Shown here: positions 1 to 9,357 of the stretch, one piece after another | How positions within the stretch are numbered: the first letter of the stretch is position 1 | How the letters are laid out: each line of letters begins with the position of its first letter | Assembly (NCBI RefSeq): GCF_000179915.2 | Contig: NC_014963.1 | Location: 434,001-498,000, forward strand | Source of the DNA: Terriglobus saanensis SP1PR4 | GTDB lineage: Bacteria > Acidobacteriota > Terriglobia > Terriglobales > Acidobacteriaceae | Direction of reading: 5' to 3' | Length of the DNA: 64,000 bases | Program-made: the position numbers and the translations under genes | Notes under the pieces: generated by a model | The model's input: only the letters and a program-made list of their open reading frames with translations | The model's database searches: none | What the model was told of the DNA's origin: nothing

Positions 1-2
1 AG

Positions 3-2612
3 CACCAGCAGCGGCCCTTTTTGCATAAGCCCTTTGAGCAAGACCATTCGAATCCCTTCTATCGCTACGACCCCGACCAGTGCATTCTCTGCGGCCGCTG
101 TGTAGAGGCCTGCCAGGATGTGCAGGTGAACGAGACGCTGACGATTCGTTGGGAAGACGAGCACCCGCGCGTTCTCTGGGACGGTGGGGAACAGATCGCC
201 GGTTCGAGCTGCGTGAGCTGTGGCCATTGCATCACCGTCTGCCCCTGCAATGCGCTGATGGAAAAGAGCATGCTCGGCGAAGCAGGATACTTCACGAACC
301 TTCCCACGAAGGTGCTCGACGATATGATCGAGGTCGTAAAGGGCGTTGAGCCGGAGACGGGCTATCCCGCGATCATGGCGATCTCGAACATCGAATCGCA
401 CATGCGCGAAGCGCGTATCAAACGCACCAAGACCGTTTGCACCTACTGCGGTGTGGGCTGCAGCTTCGAGGTCTGGACGCGCGACCGCCATATTCTGAAG
501 ATCGAACCCAGCGAAGGTCCGGCCAACGGCATCTCCACCTGTGTGAAGGGCAAGTTCGGGTATGAGTTTGTGAATGCGAAGGACCGCCTGCACAAGCCAC
601 TCATCCGTGCTGGCGCGACCTTTCGCGAGGCGGAGTGGGACGAGGTACTCACTCTCATCGCGTCGAAGTTCAAACAATATATGAAGACTGACGGCCCGGA
701 TTCGCTGGCCTTCATTGCGTCGTCGAAGTGTACGAACGAAGAGAGCTATCTGATGCAGAAGCTCGCGCGCGCCGTGGTGGGCACGAACAACATCGACAAC
801 TGCAGCCGCTACTGCCAGACGCCTGCCACCATGGGTCTGCAGCGTACCGTCAAGTACGGCGGCGATGCGGGATCGATCGCGGACATTGAGATGGCGGGCC
901 TCGTCATCGGCATTGGTACCAATACCTCGGAGAGCCATCCTGTGCTGGCAACGCGCGTGAAGCGTTCGCATAAGTGGCGCGGGCAGAGGTTGATCGTTGC
1001 CGATCTGCGCAAGCACGAGATGGCGGAACGCGCCGACCTCTTCTTTCAACCGAAGCCGGGAACGGACATGGTCTGGCTCTCTGCTGTGACGAAGTACATC
1101 TTCGATCAGGGGTGGGAGAAGCGTGAGTTCATTGAGCGCCTGGTCAACAAGGCGGACGAGTATCGCGCCAGCCTTGCGCCCTTCACACTGGAGTTTGCGG
1201 AAGAGACCACCGGCATTCCGATGGAGACGCTGAAGACCGTCGCACGGGAGATCGTTGCAGCGGATGGCGTCTGCATCCTCTGGGCGATGGGTGTGACGCA
1301 ACACTGCGGCGGATCGGATACCTCCACCGCGATCAGCAATCTTCTTCTAGTCACCGGCAACTACGGACGCCGGGGTGCGGGTGCGTATCCGTTGCGCGGA
1401 CACAACAACGTGCAGGGCGCGAGCGACTTCGGTTCCATGCCGAATCTTTACCCTGGCTATCAGCTTGTCGATGACGATGCCGTGCGCGCGAAGTTCGAGG
1501 CAGCATGGGGTGTGAGTCTGCCGTTCACCAAGGGTCTCGACAATCACGAGATGATTCGCGCGATCCATCAGGGCAAGCTGAAGAGCCTGTATATCAAGGG
1601 CGAAGATACGGTGACCTCCGACGCGAATGCGAACGATGTGGAACGCGCGCTCTCGCAGGTGGATTTCCTCATCGTGCAGGACATCTCGTTTTCAGAGACA
1701 GCGCGCTTTGCGGATGTCGTTCTACCCGCATCGCCATCACTCGAAAAAGACGGCACCTTCGTCAGCACGGAGCGCCGCATTCAACGGCTGTACAAGGCGA
1801 TGGAGCCGCTTGGAGATTCGCGCCCCGACTGGCAGATTCTGCAGATGATTGCAAACGCGATGGGCGCGAAGTGGACCTACGAACACCCCTCCGAGATTAT
1901 GGACGAGGTCGCTTCGCTCACGCCGCTCTTCGCTGGTGTGAACTATCAACGCCTCGAAGGCTTCAAGAGCTTGCAGTGGCCGGTGGCTGCGGATGGAACG
2001 GACTCGCCGTATCTCTTCAAGGACGGCTTTCCGTTCCCAGATGGCAAGGCGAAGTTTCATCCGCTGGAATGGATTGAGCCTTCGGAAGAGAGCGATGAGG
2101 AGTTCGATCTCCACCTCAACAACGGACGCATGCTGGAGCACTTCGAGCAGGGAAGCATGACGTATCGAGTGCCGGGGATCAAGCGGATGACGCCATCGAA
2201 CTTTGTGGAAGTCTCTCCGGACCTCGCCGCCGAACGCGGCGTGGAAGATGGCAGCAAGGTCGAGCTGAAGTCGAAGTGGGGCACCATTAGCGCAAAGGTG
2301 CTCGTGACCGACCGCGTCACCGGTAAGCAGCTTTACATGGCGATGAACAACACCGAAGATCCTGTGAACCGCCTCACAGGCGCGCACGTGGATCGCGCAA
2401 CGCACACGCCGGCGTTCAAAGAAGTCTCGGTCAACATGCGCATTCTTGAACCCAAGGGCCGTTCTCCGCTGATGTGGGAAAACTTCCGCAACGGCCATCG
2501 CACACCGCAGCAAGGTGTGGAAGTGGAACGCAAGTGGGCGCGCGAAGACTATCGTCTGCCCGGCCTCTCACTCAACGATCAACTTGTACAGATCAACACG
2601 ACCAAAGTTTAG
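3..2612 (+). CDS. Formate dehydrogenase alpha subunit, 5' truncated by window
   Basis: Molybdenum (bis-MGD) enzyme that oxidises formate to CO2, or the reverse, probably cytoplasmic and NAD-linked like the Bacillus YjgC/YrhE type. Numbering from the TTG at 21, two [4Fe-4S] ferredoxin motifs start at Cys21 (CILCGRCVEAC) and Cys64 (CVSCGHCITVC). A third cluster motif, CTYCGVGC, starts at Cys140 and opens the molybdopterin domain. The catalytic position is Cys265 in CSRYCQTP, where selenoenzymes carry Sec, so this is a Cys-type enzyme. The reading frame is open to the first base, and family members carry about 100 or more residues before this point (often a 2Fe-2S domain), so the TTG is not taken as the start. 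A DUF1641 gene follows 9 bp downstream, the usual partner of this FDH type. The family is certain; the electron acceptor is inferred. Confidence 0.93.
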   Translation, partial: HQQRPFLHKPFEQDHSNPFYRYDPDQCILCGRCVEACQDVQVNETLTIRWEDEHPRVLWDGGEQIAGSSCVSCGHCITVCPCNALMEKSMLGEAGYFTNLPTKVLDDMIEVVKGVEPETGYPAIMAISNIESHMREARIKRTKTVCTYCGVGCSFEVWTRDRHILKIEPSEGPANGISTCVKGKFGYEFVNAKDRLHKPLIRAGATFREAEWDEVLTLIASKFKQYMKTDGPDSLAFIASSKCTNEESYLMQKLARAVVGTNNIDNCSRYCQTPATMGLQRTVKYGGDAGSIADIEMAGLVIGIGTNTSESHPVLATRVKRSHKWRGQRLIVADLRKHEMAERADLFFQPKPGTDMVWLSAVTKYIFDQGWEKREFIERLVNKADEYRASLAPFTLEFAEETTGIPMETLKTVAREIVAADGVCILWAMGVTQHCGGSDTSTAISNLLLVTGNYGRRGAGAYPLRGHNNVQGASDFGSMPNLYPGYQLVDDDAVRAKFEAAWGVSLPFTKGLDNHEMIRAIHQGKLKSLYIKGEDTVTSDANANDVERALSQVDFLIVQDISFSETARFADVVLPASPSLEKDGTFVSTERRIQRLYKAMEPLGDSRPDWQILQMIANAMGAKWTYEHPSEIMDEVASLTPLFAGVNYQRLEGFKSLQWPVAADGTDSPYLFKDGFPFPDGKAKFHPLEWIEPSEESDEEFDLHLNNGRMLEHFEQGSMTYRVPGIKRMTPSNFVEVSPDLAAERGVEDGSKVELKSKWGTISAKVLVTDRVTGKQLYMAMNNTEDPVNRLTGAHVDRATHTPAFKEVSVNMRILEPKGRSPLMWENFRNGHRTPQQGVEVERKWAREDYRLPGLSLNDQLVQINTTKV

Positions 2613-2621
2613 GAGAACCGC

Positions 2622-3062
2622 GTGGCCGTTCCCATTGCCTTTGAACCGAAACCGATTGACCCGACGCAGGAGCTGCAACGCCGTCTTGCCGCCGCGCCCA
2701 TTCAGCATGCCGAAGCGCTGCTCGTGATCTACGACCTGATTCAGGAGGCGCACGACAAAGGCCTGCTCGACGCTCTCCATGGGGTAGTCCACGCGCGTGA
2801 CGCAGTGTTTGAAGAGCTGGCTACAGGAGCAAAGCAGAAGCCGGTCATCGCAGCCATACGCAACGTGGTGAGTCTCAGTAAGATCCTCAGCGCCATCGAT
2901 CCGGAGACGCTCTCCTGCGCCGCTGCTGAGATGGAGAAGGAAGCGAAGAGTGCGGAGCCGCCAACCTTCTGGCAGATCTTCCGTCGCACACGCACTCCGG
3001 AAGCGCGCCGGGGCCTTGGTTTGCTTACCTCGCTTCTCGTGGGTCTAGGTCGCCGCAGCTAA
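2622..3062 (+). CDS. DUF1641 family protein, formate dehydrogenase-associated
   Basis: A 146-residue, mostly helical protein resembling the DUF1641 proteins (YjgD/YrhD) encoded next to YjgC-type formate dehydrogenases in Bacillus. Its molecular role is not established; co-occurrence suggests an accessory or small subunit of the FDH complex. The start is GTG at 2622, preceded by AGGAG with good spacing and 9 bp after the fdh stop, so the two genes are almost certainly co-transcribed. No signal peptide, cysteine cluster or clear membrane segment is seen. The C-terminal 25 residues are Arg-rich with a short Gly/Leu hydrophobic stretch. Confidence 0.8.
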   Translation: MAVPIAFEPKPIDPTQELQRRLAAAPIQHAEALLVIYDLIQEAHDKGLLDALHGVVHARDAVFEELATGAKQKPVIAAIRNVVSLSKILSAIDPETLSCAAAEMEKEAKSAEPPTFWQIFRRTRTPEARRGLGLLTSLLVGLGRRS

Positions 3063-3072
3063 AGAATCTCTT

Positions 3073-3160
3073 CTCCCTTTGTCATCCCGTAGCGCAGCGA
3101 AGGGATCTGCTGTTGAGCAAATTAGATCCTTCCGCTGCGCTACGGGATGACAAAGGGAGG
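3073..3160. repeat. Inverted pair of CATCCCGTAGCG repeats between convergent genes
   Basis: Two arms of about 35 bp face each other: 3073-3107 reads CTTTGTCATCCCGTAGCGCA onward, and 3124-3159 is nearly its exact reverse complement, around a 16-bp loop. Related copies lie at 12344-12422 and 37804-37840. The element fills the gap between the stop of the DUF1641 gene (plus) and the stop of the large minus-strand gene, so it could serve as a bidirectional terminator. The repeat is seen directly; the terminator role is inferred. Confidence 0.85.
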
Positions 3161-3202
3161 GGACGCAGCGGATGACAGCGGGATCGCTACGTCATAGACC
3201 TT

Positions 3203-6200
3203 CTACTTCGCCGTCACACTCAACGAATACGTCGCCGACCGCACCAATTGCCCATCCGTCGCCGTAACCGTATAGGTGTACGTCCCCGGCTCCGTGTAAG
3301 GCGCGTTCTGCCCCAGGCCACCGGCACAACCCGCAGCACCCAGGCAGACCGCGGCCATAAGCAGCATCGCCAGAGCGATGCGCGCAAACGCCCCAGCTCC
3401 ACGTCGTGAGATCCAAAGTCCTGCAGCACTCAGGGCCGCCAGCAACAGGGCAATCCAACTTCCACCACCCAGTCCACCGTAGCCAATCGCCGTGTACTTC
3501 GAGGTCGTGGAGATCGAGAGGGTCACGGGCGAGGCTGCATTCGGAACCAAAGAGGCGAGAGCGGAGGTGCAGACCGAGCCGATGGCATTGGAGGTGCAGG
3601 TCAGCGTGACCGCAGCGGAGAAGCCTCCCAGCGGCGTCACCGTCGCTGCTGTCGTTGTACCGAAACCGGCAATCACAGCACCAGAGGTCGGCGACAGGGC
3701 CACGGAGAAGTCCACGCCGTTGCCCGTCAGCGCCACGGTGATCACGGGGTACTTCGTATCGTTCGTCGTCAGCACAAGCGCACCCGTGCGGACACCGATC
3801 GCCGTTGGCTTGAAGACAACGCTCACCGTGCAGGTGGAAAGTCCCGCCAGCGCCACGCCGCACGTCGTGCTGTCGCTGTAATCGCCGCTTGTAGTGATGC
3901 CTGTGAGCGCGATCGCGGAGGTGGTGTAGTTCGTAATCGTCACAACCTGCGCTGCTGAGGTGAAGCCCACGTCGATGTTGCCGAAGCTAAGCGAAGAGAC
4001 GGAGGCTTCCACATCCGCTACGCCGCGCCCGCTCAAGGTTGCCGTGAGCGTGGCGTTCGCGGAGGCCGTGGAGGTCACCGTCAGTACACCCGTCCGCGCA
4101 CCCAGTACCGTTGGGGTAAAGGCCACGTTGATCAGGCAGGACGCGCCCGCCGCGACCGTCCCGCAGGTCGAAGAGGCGATGGTGAAGTCGCCGGTCACCG
4201 AGTACGCCGTGACCTTCAGCGGGATCGCAGAGGTGTTCGTCCACACAAAGCTCTGGGCTGTGGACGTACTGCCCAGGAGAATATTTCCGAAGTTGTTCGA
4301 AGCAGGCGTCAGCGTGGCTGTTGTCTGCAGGCCGGTGCCGTTCAAGGCTGAGGTGAGTGTGGGATTCCCTGAGGTGTTCGTGAGCACCGTGAGTGTTCCC
4401 GTGACGGCCCCTGCAGTGGTCGGCACAAAGGTGACGGAGATGGTGCAGGACGCGCCAGCGGCAAGAGAAGCCCCGCACGCGGTCGTATCCGCAAATTGCG
4501 CTGAGACTGCAACGCTCTTCACCGCGATTGCAACGGTGGAGGTGTTGGTCAGGGTAAAGATCTGCGCGGCAGAGACGCCACCACCGGCGTAGGTGCTCGC
4601 GAACGTAGCGGACGCAGGCGTGAGTGTCGCTGTGGTGTCCTCGCCATTGCCCGTCAGAGAGACCGTCAACGTTGGGTTGGAGGTGGAATCGGTCGTCACC
4701 GTCAGCGTGCCGGTGCGCGTCCCTACTGCGGAAGGTGCGAAGGTCACGGTGATCGTGCACGTCGCGTTCTCCGCCAGAGAAGTGCAGTTGTCGGTCTCCG
4801 TGAAGTCGCTCGCGTTCGTTCCTGAGATCGCGATCTTCGAGATGGCCACCGTGCTCGTGAAGGTCGTGGTGTTCGCGACCGTCACAGGAAGCGACGCCGT
4901 TGCGCCCAGGAAGACATCACCAAAGTTCAACGTGGTGGGCGAGATGGACGCGGTTGTTGGGACTGGCGGGATCAGGAAGGCGACGACCTGTCCATCGTGC
5001 GGCGTAAGTCCGGCGGCAGTCGTCGTGTCGTTGGTGTTGATGGCGGCGAAGTCGGTAGAGAAGTGCGGCTGCGTCACATCCGTCATGTAGCTGGCGAGCG
5101 AAGCAGAGGCAGTCGAAGAATCGGGCACGGTAGCGGAGGCGAGAATGTGCTCCAGCGATGCCGCGTTGCCGCGCTCGATGATGTTGTATCGCTGCAAGGT
5201 CGCGATGCTGGTGGTGAAGTCGTTGAGCGCGGCAGTCGTGCTGGTTGGCGTGTAGAGCGTGACGGTGGTTGCAGAAGCAGGCGAGCCGGTGACTACGCCG
5301 AGCACGTCGACATAGCCATCGCTGTATTCATACGCATTGAAGTTTCCCGCAACGATGACATTGCCGCCCGCAGTCTGATACTGCTGTACCAGCGCGCTGA
5401 GTGCAGCGGCCTGTGCTGCGCGATGCGCGCGCACATCGGGGCCAAGCGTCGTGTCTCCAATGTTGTCGCGCGGCGTGAGGTGTACGTCGATCACGTAAAA
5501 CGGATAGTTCTTGCCCACGCGGACGAACTCGCCCTTCAGGACCAACGGTGGACGCTCCCACAGCGTCCCCGATCCGCCTGCAGCGGTGGTGTACGTGTCG
5601 CTTTTACCGGCCTGCGTGCAGGAGTCTACGGTCACCGTGCTCTTCACAAGGAAGCCGAGATTCAGGCTCGCCGTATCGTTTCCCGTGATCAAGCAGGTCG
5701 AATCGTAGACCGTTCCCGCGCTGCTGATGGCAGTCTGCAGATCGGTCAGTGTAGCGGCGTCCTGCATCTCTTGCAGCGAAAGAATGTCCGGTGATCCAAA
5801 GGCGTTCACAATCGCGTTTGCGGCCTTGCTTAGCTGGCGCGCATACGCGCTCGCGGAGATCGGTGTCGATCCTATTGCGGCGAGCGTGCTGTAGAAGCGA
5901 TTCAGGTCCAGCGTGCCGACCTTGAAGTGTGTCGCATCGGCGACGGCGGAGGTCGTCGCTGCGACGGAGCCGCCTACGGTGCAGGCGGAGCTCTTGAAGA
6001 TCAACAACCGTGCATAGCCCAGCGTGTAATCGATCAGGCCGATACCCTTCGTGGCTCCGGCGGTGATGTTCGAAGGCACAGAGCACGTGATCGACTGGCC
6101 CACCGTGATGTTCACAGCGGTTCCTCCCAGAGTCGTCGTGTCGATGAGGATCCGCTGCGGATTGCCGCCCCACTTCGTCACACCGCTCGGAGCAGAGGCG

Positions 6201-6859
6201 GGCACAAACTCGTCTCCCGCAATGCCCGTAGTGCGATAGAGATGGTTGTTCGTCGTGGTGTTGGAGTTCAACGTCGCCCAGAACTGGCCATTGGAGGTCA
6301 CCGTCTCATTCGTCTCGTCCAGCGTTCCACTCGTCGGCGCAATCGCATAAAACGAGCTGTTGGACGCAGCCATGCCCGTGTATTGCAGCGCATCGCCGAA
6401 GGTCGTCAGCACGGATGAGACAGAGATCGCCTGCGTCATCGTCTGGTTCGTCGCCGTGGCCGTGCAGGTGGTTGCGGCAAGATACGTGCCGGGGGTATTC
6501 GCTGCGGTGAGGTCGGTGGTGTTCTTCACGGTGCCGATAACCGTGACCTGGTTGCCCACAGCGGCGCACGTTGCACCGGTTGGAGGAACGACCAGCATGC
6601 CCTCTGCCGTGGTGACCAGGCTGTCCCAGTTACCGCTCGGCTCACTGATGTAAAAGCTTCCATCGCTCAGCACACCCACGACGATCCCCGTCGTAATGGA
6701 GACCGCGGAACCCAGGTAGGGCGAGTTCGGCAAGTTCTTCATCACATCGTGAATCGAGACCGAGGTCTGCGCGACCATCGAAGTGGCTGTCACTGCCAGT
6801 GTGAGAGAAAAAACGGAGCGTATCGCGCGCAAGAAGAAGCGCGGGGAAGAAAACATCAT
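3203..6859 (-). CDS. Secreted endonuclease/exonuclease/phosphatase-fold protein with ASH-like repeats
   Basis: A 1218-residue exported protein. An N-terminal signal peptide (about residues 1-30, ending in VAQ) is followed by an OB-like segment and an EEP-fold domain (about 300-625) of the ExeM/NucH extracellular nuclease type. After this come about four choice-of-anchor D (ASH-like) repeats of roughly 100 residues with NPTLT...LTGNG motifs, then a C-terminal module with a transmembrane segment and an Arg-rich stretch, as often found in acidobacterial surface proteins. The EEP glutamate is present (SLQEMQD, E364), but three usual acids look changed: GDFNA is GNFNA (N506), the Asp before HI(L/F) is E570, and SDHD is TPHD (P620). 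Nuclease activity is therefore doubtful. The start at 6859 has GGAG seven bases upstream. The fold is well supported, the activity is not. Confidence 0.82.
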   Translation of the reverse strand: MMFSSPRFFLRAIRSVFSLTLAVTATSMVAQTSVSIHDVMKNLPNSPYLGSAVSITTGIVVGVLSDGSFYISEPSGNWDSLVTTAEGMLVVPPTGATCAAVGNQVTVIGTVKNTTDLTAANTPGTYLAATTCTATATNQTMTQAISVSSVLTTFGDALQYTGMAASNSSFYAIAPTSGTLDETNETVTSNGQFWATLNSNTTTNNHLYRTTGIAGDEFVPASAPSGVTKWGGNPQRILIDTTTLGGTAVNITVGQSITCSVPSNITAGATKGIGLIDYTLGYARLLIFKSSACTVGGSVAATTSAVADATHFKVGTLDLNRFYSTLAAIGSTPISASAYARQLSKAANAIVNAFGSPDILSLQEMQDAATLTDLQTAISSAGTVYDSTCLITGNDTASLNLGFLVKSTVTVDSCTQAGKSDTYTTAAGGSGTLWERPPLVLKGEFVRVGKNYPFYVIDVHLTPRDNIGDTTLGPDVRAHRAAQAAALSALVQQYQTAGGNVIVAGNFNAYEYSDGYVDVLGVVTGSPASATTVTLYTPTSTTAALNDFTTSIATLQRYNIIERGNAASLEHILASATVPDSSTASASLASYMTDVTQPHFSTDFAAINTNDTTTAAGLTPHDGQVVAFLIPPVPTTASISPTTLNFGDVFLGATASLPVTVANTTTFTSTVAISKIAISGTNASDFTETDNCTSLAENATCTITVTFAPSAVGTRTGTLTVTTDSTSNPTLTVSLTGNGEDTTATLTPASATFASTYAGGGVSAAQIFTLTNTSTVAIAVKSVAVSAQFADTTACGASLAAGASCTISVTFVPTTAGAVTGTLTVLTNTSGNPTLTSALNGTGLQTTATLTPASNNFGNILLGSTSTAQSFVWTNTSAIPLKVTAYSVTGDFTIASSTCGTVAAGASCLINVAFTPTVLGARTGVLTVTSTASANATLTATLSGRGVADVEASVSSLSFGNIDVGFTSAAQVVTITNYTTSAIALTGITTSGDYSDSTTCGVALAGLSTCTVSVVFKPTAIGVRTGALVLTTNDTKYPVITVALTGNGVDFSVALSPTSGAVIAGFGTTTAATVTPLGGFSAAVTLTCTSNAIGSVCTSALASLVPNAASPVTLSISTTSKYTAIGYGGLGGGSWIALLLAALSAAGLWISRRGAGAFARIALAMLLMAAVCLGAAGCAGGLGQNAPYTEPGTYTYTVTATDGQLVRSATYSLSVTAK

Positions 6860-6983
6860 CAGGGAGCTCCAGCGCGGACCTTCGCCGTGGAGCGCAGGCC
6901 GTCTATTTCATCAGGAAATAAATAGGGTTGCGCTTAATTCGACGGGTTTGCTGGAGCTCTGGGTTACAGGTTGAGAAGCAAGC

Positions 6984-7991
6984 CTACTGCATTGGTCGCG
7001 GAGCGAAGTATCCCTTACGCGTGTGGACGGTGTAGCGCTGATCGACGGCCTTCAGATAAATCGGTCGGAAGGCCCCGTCTTGCCTGAAGTCCGCAGGGCG
7101 ATACTGCAGCAGATACTGCGAGCGAAGCTCTTCTTCGATCGAGTGGAATCCGTTGGCGACATCTTCAATGCGGTTCGGGAAGAAGACGCGGCCGCCGGTT
7201 GCATCCGCGATGCGGCGCAACACTTCATCGGCTGCATCCTTCGTTGGACTGATGTTCGTGGAGATGGTGTACACGATGGTTTCCGCACGCTGGCACATCT
7301 TGATCGCGTCGTTCTCCTGCGCGCGTGACTGGTTGTCGTGTCCGTCGGAGACGACGATGAGAGCGCGGCGTACCGTGTTGCTCTCTTTGAGCGTCAGCAT
7401 CTGGTCGCGACAGGTCGTGTAGAGGGCGTCGAAGAAGGCTGTTCCGCCGCCCGGACGCAGTTTGTGGATGGCCTGGTTCAGGAGATCGACGCTGTTCGTA
7501 TAGTCCTGCGCGAGGTCCGTCTTCACATCGAAGCCCATCACGAAAGCCGCATCGCCGCGATGCAGAACCTGCAGAAAGAACTCCGTGGCGGCGTCCTGCT
7601 CGAACTGGAAGCGCTGACGGATGGATCCGGAGGTATCCATCAGGACACCAACGCGCAGGGGTAGATTGGTCTGCTGCGTGAACTTGATGACGCGCTCGGG
7701 CGGACGGTTGTCGTCCAGCAGACCGAAGTCCTGCTGACGCAGACCGGTGACAAAGCGGCCGTTTTTATCGGTCACGGTGAAGATCTGGCTCACTTCGCGG
7801 GCGAAGGTGGTGATCGTAGGAGCGACGGCGGCGGTTCCGTCGGGCGAAGCCGGGCGAGACTGCAACTCTGGCGCAGGTGTGGTCTGAGCAGGTGCGGTGG
7901 CCGGTGCGGGAGGCGTGGCTTGTCCCGTCTGCGCGGCGGCAGCAAGGGAGACAAGCAGAAGGGAAGCGGCAAAAATACGCGGGCGAATCAC
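6984..7991 (-). CDS. VWFA-related domain protein, acidobacterial type
   Basis: A 335-residue secreted protein with a von Willebrand factor A fold. A signal peptide (about residues 1-20) and a Pro/Ala-rich linker precede a short beta domain containing FTVTDKNGRFVTGL, the hallmark of the VWFA-related family expanded in Acidobacteria. The VWA domain carries the MIDAS motif DTSGS and a later SDGHDN segment that fits further metal ligands. Such proteins probably mediate metal-dependent adhesion or protein contacts at the cell surface; no substrate is known. The start is GTG at 7991. The gene is on the same strand as the large secreted protein, 124 bp upstream of it, and may or may not share its transcript. 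Confidence 0.88.
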   Translation of the reverse strand: MIRPRIFAASLLLVSLAAAAQTGQATPPAPATAPAQTTPAPELQSRPASPDGTAAVAPTITTFAREVSQIFTVTDKNGRFVTGLRQQDFGLLDDNRPPERVIKFTQQTNLPLRVGVLMDTSGSIRQRFQFEQDAATEFFLQVLHRGDAAFVMGFDVKTDLAQDYTNSVDLLNQAIHKLRPGGGTAFFDALYTTCRDQMLTLKESNTVRRALIVVSDGHDNQSRAQENDAIKMCQRAETIVYTISTNISPTKDAADEVLRRIADATGGRVFFPNRIEDVANGFHSIEEELRSQYLLQYRPADFRQDGAFRPIYLKAVDQRYTVHTRKGYFAPRPMQ

Positions 7992-8031
7992 GGGTGTGAT
8001 TCTACCAAGCCAGGGCCCTCACGCGTTTTCG

Positions 8032-9357
8032 CTACTCCTTTGGCTTGGGAGGGAGCGATCGCAGGCGGTTCAGAAGCTCAATCAGATCTGCGGGAATCTC
8101 GGCCTCAAGCTCCAGATCTTCACCCGTAATCGGGTGCGCCAGATGAAGCTCCTTCGCGTGCAGGAAGTTCCGAGGCAAAGTCGCACCATCGCCGTCTTCG
8201 GGGCGATGCAGCCCAACAATCCGCGCAGGCGCTCCGTAAAGCGTGTCGCCGACGACAGGATGCCCAATCGCCTGCATGTGCACGCGAATCTGATGGGTGC
8301 GACCGGTTTCGATCAGGACTTCCAGCAGCGTGAACTTGCCTGCGGAGGTGTCCAGCCGCTCCAGCACCTCGTAATGCGAAACTGCCGCGCGCGCCTCGTA
8401 GAGCTTCGGCTCCTTCATCGGCTCGCGCTCTTCGGGATGCAGCTTCGAGGGCGTACCGGGACTCTCCGTGGTCATCCAGCTCTGCCGGGAACGCGTCGTC
8501 ATGCGCGTTCTGCGGATAGGATCGCGCCCAATGGGCAGATTGATCGTGCCGTGATCGCGCTCAGCATTGCCACGTGCCTTCGCGCCGACCTCGCCATGCA
8601 CCAGCGCCAGGTAACGCTTCTCCAGCGATCGGTCGGAGAACATCTCACCCAGCGCGCGATGCGTGCGGTCGTTCTTCGCCACCATGATCAGGCCCGAGGT
8701 CTGCTTGTCCAGGCGATGCACAATGCCGGGGCGAAGCTCTCCGCCCACGCTCGACAGGTTCACGTTGAAGTGATGCAGAAGGGCATTCACCAGCGTTCCG
8801 CCGCTGCGCGCATCGTCCGTCAGACCAGAACCCGCATGCACCATCATGCCCGCAGGCTTGTCGATCACGGCCATGTGCTCGTCTTCATAGACGATCTTCA
8901 GCGGAATGTCTTCCGCCATCGCCTTCAGCGGTGCGGGACGCGGTTCGCCTTCAATCTCAATGCGCTCGCCACCCAGCAGCTTCAGCTTGTTCTTCGCGGT
9001 CTTGCCGTCCACGCGGACCTGGCCCTGCTCGATCAGCAACTGCACACGTCCACGCGAGATGTCGGGCATCGCCTTGGCCAGATAGGCGTCCAGCCGAAGC
9101 CCGGCAGCGGCGGCATCGGCACTGAAACTGCGGATGTCGCCTTCGGACTCGATATCGTCGTCTTCGAGGACCGGTACGGCGACGGGAGCTTTGACTTTGG
9201 GTTTGGCGGGAATCTGGCCTGCCAGTGTTTCTGCGGGAGACGTCTTCGCAGGCTCTTCTCCCTCGGCCACAACGGGGTCCACGCCACGTTGTGCGCGGTA
9301 GAGGTGTTTGACGGTCTGTCTTCGTTTGCCCTTGGGCAACATGTTTTTAGATGGCAC
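8032..9357 (-). CDS. RluA-family 23S rRNA pseudouridine synthase, RluD-like
   Basis: Isomerises uridine to pseudouridine in rRNA, most likely 23S helix 69 if it is a true RluD. An N-terminal, low-complexity charged region of about 75 residues precedes an S4 RNA-binding domain (about 80-140, with RGRVQLLIEQGQVRVDG). The catalytic domain has the signature HRLDKQTSG with catalytic Asp217, and a later RTHQIRVHM motif. I chose GTG at 9357 because AGGAG lies seven bases upstream; the ATG at 9342 has no such site, and the ATG at 9396 lies further inside lgt. With this start the gene overlaps the end of lgt by 11 bp, suggesting translational coupling. The protein (441 residues) is longer than typical RluD (about 325) because of the N-terminal extension and an insert after the catalytic motif. 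Confidence 0.9.
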   Translation of the reverse strand: MPSKNMLPKGKRRQTVKHLYRAQRGVDPVVAEGEEPAKTSPAETLAGQIPAKPKVKAPVAVPVLEDDDIESEGDIRSFSADAAAAGLRLDAYLAKAMPDISRGRVQLLIEQGQVRVDGKTAKNKLKLLGGERIEIEGEPRPAPLKAMAEDIPLKIVYEDEHMAVIDKPAGMMVHAGSGLTDDARSGGTLVNALLHHFNVNLSSVGGELRPGIVHRLDKQTSGLIMVAKNDRTHRALGEMFSDRSLEKRYLALVHGEVGAKARGNAERDHGTINLPIGRDPIRRTRMTTRSRQSWMTTESPGTPSKLHPEEREPMKEPKLYEARAAVSHYEVLERLDTSAGKFTLLEVLIETGRTHQIRVHMQAIGHPVVGDTLYGAPARIVGLHRPEDGDGATLPRNFLHAKELHLAHPITGEDLELEAEIPADLIELLNRLRSLPPKPKE

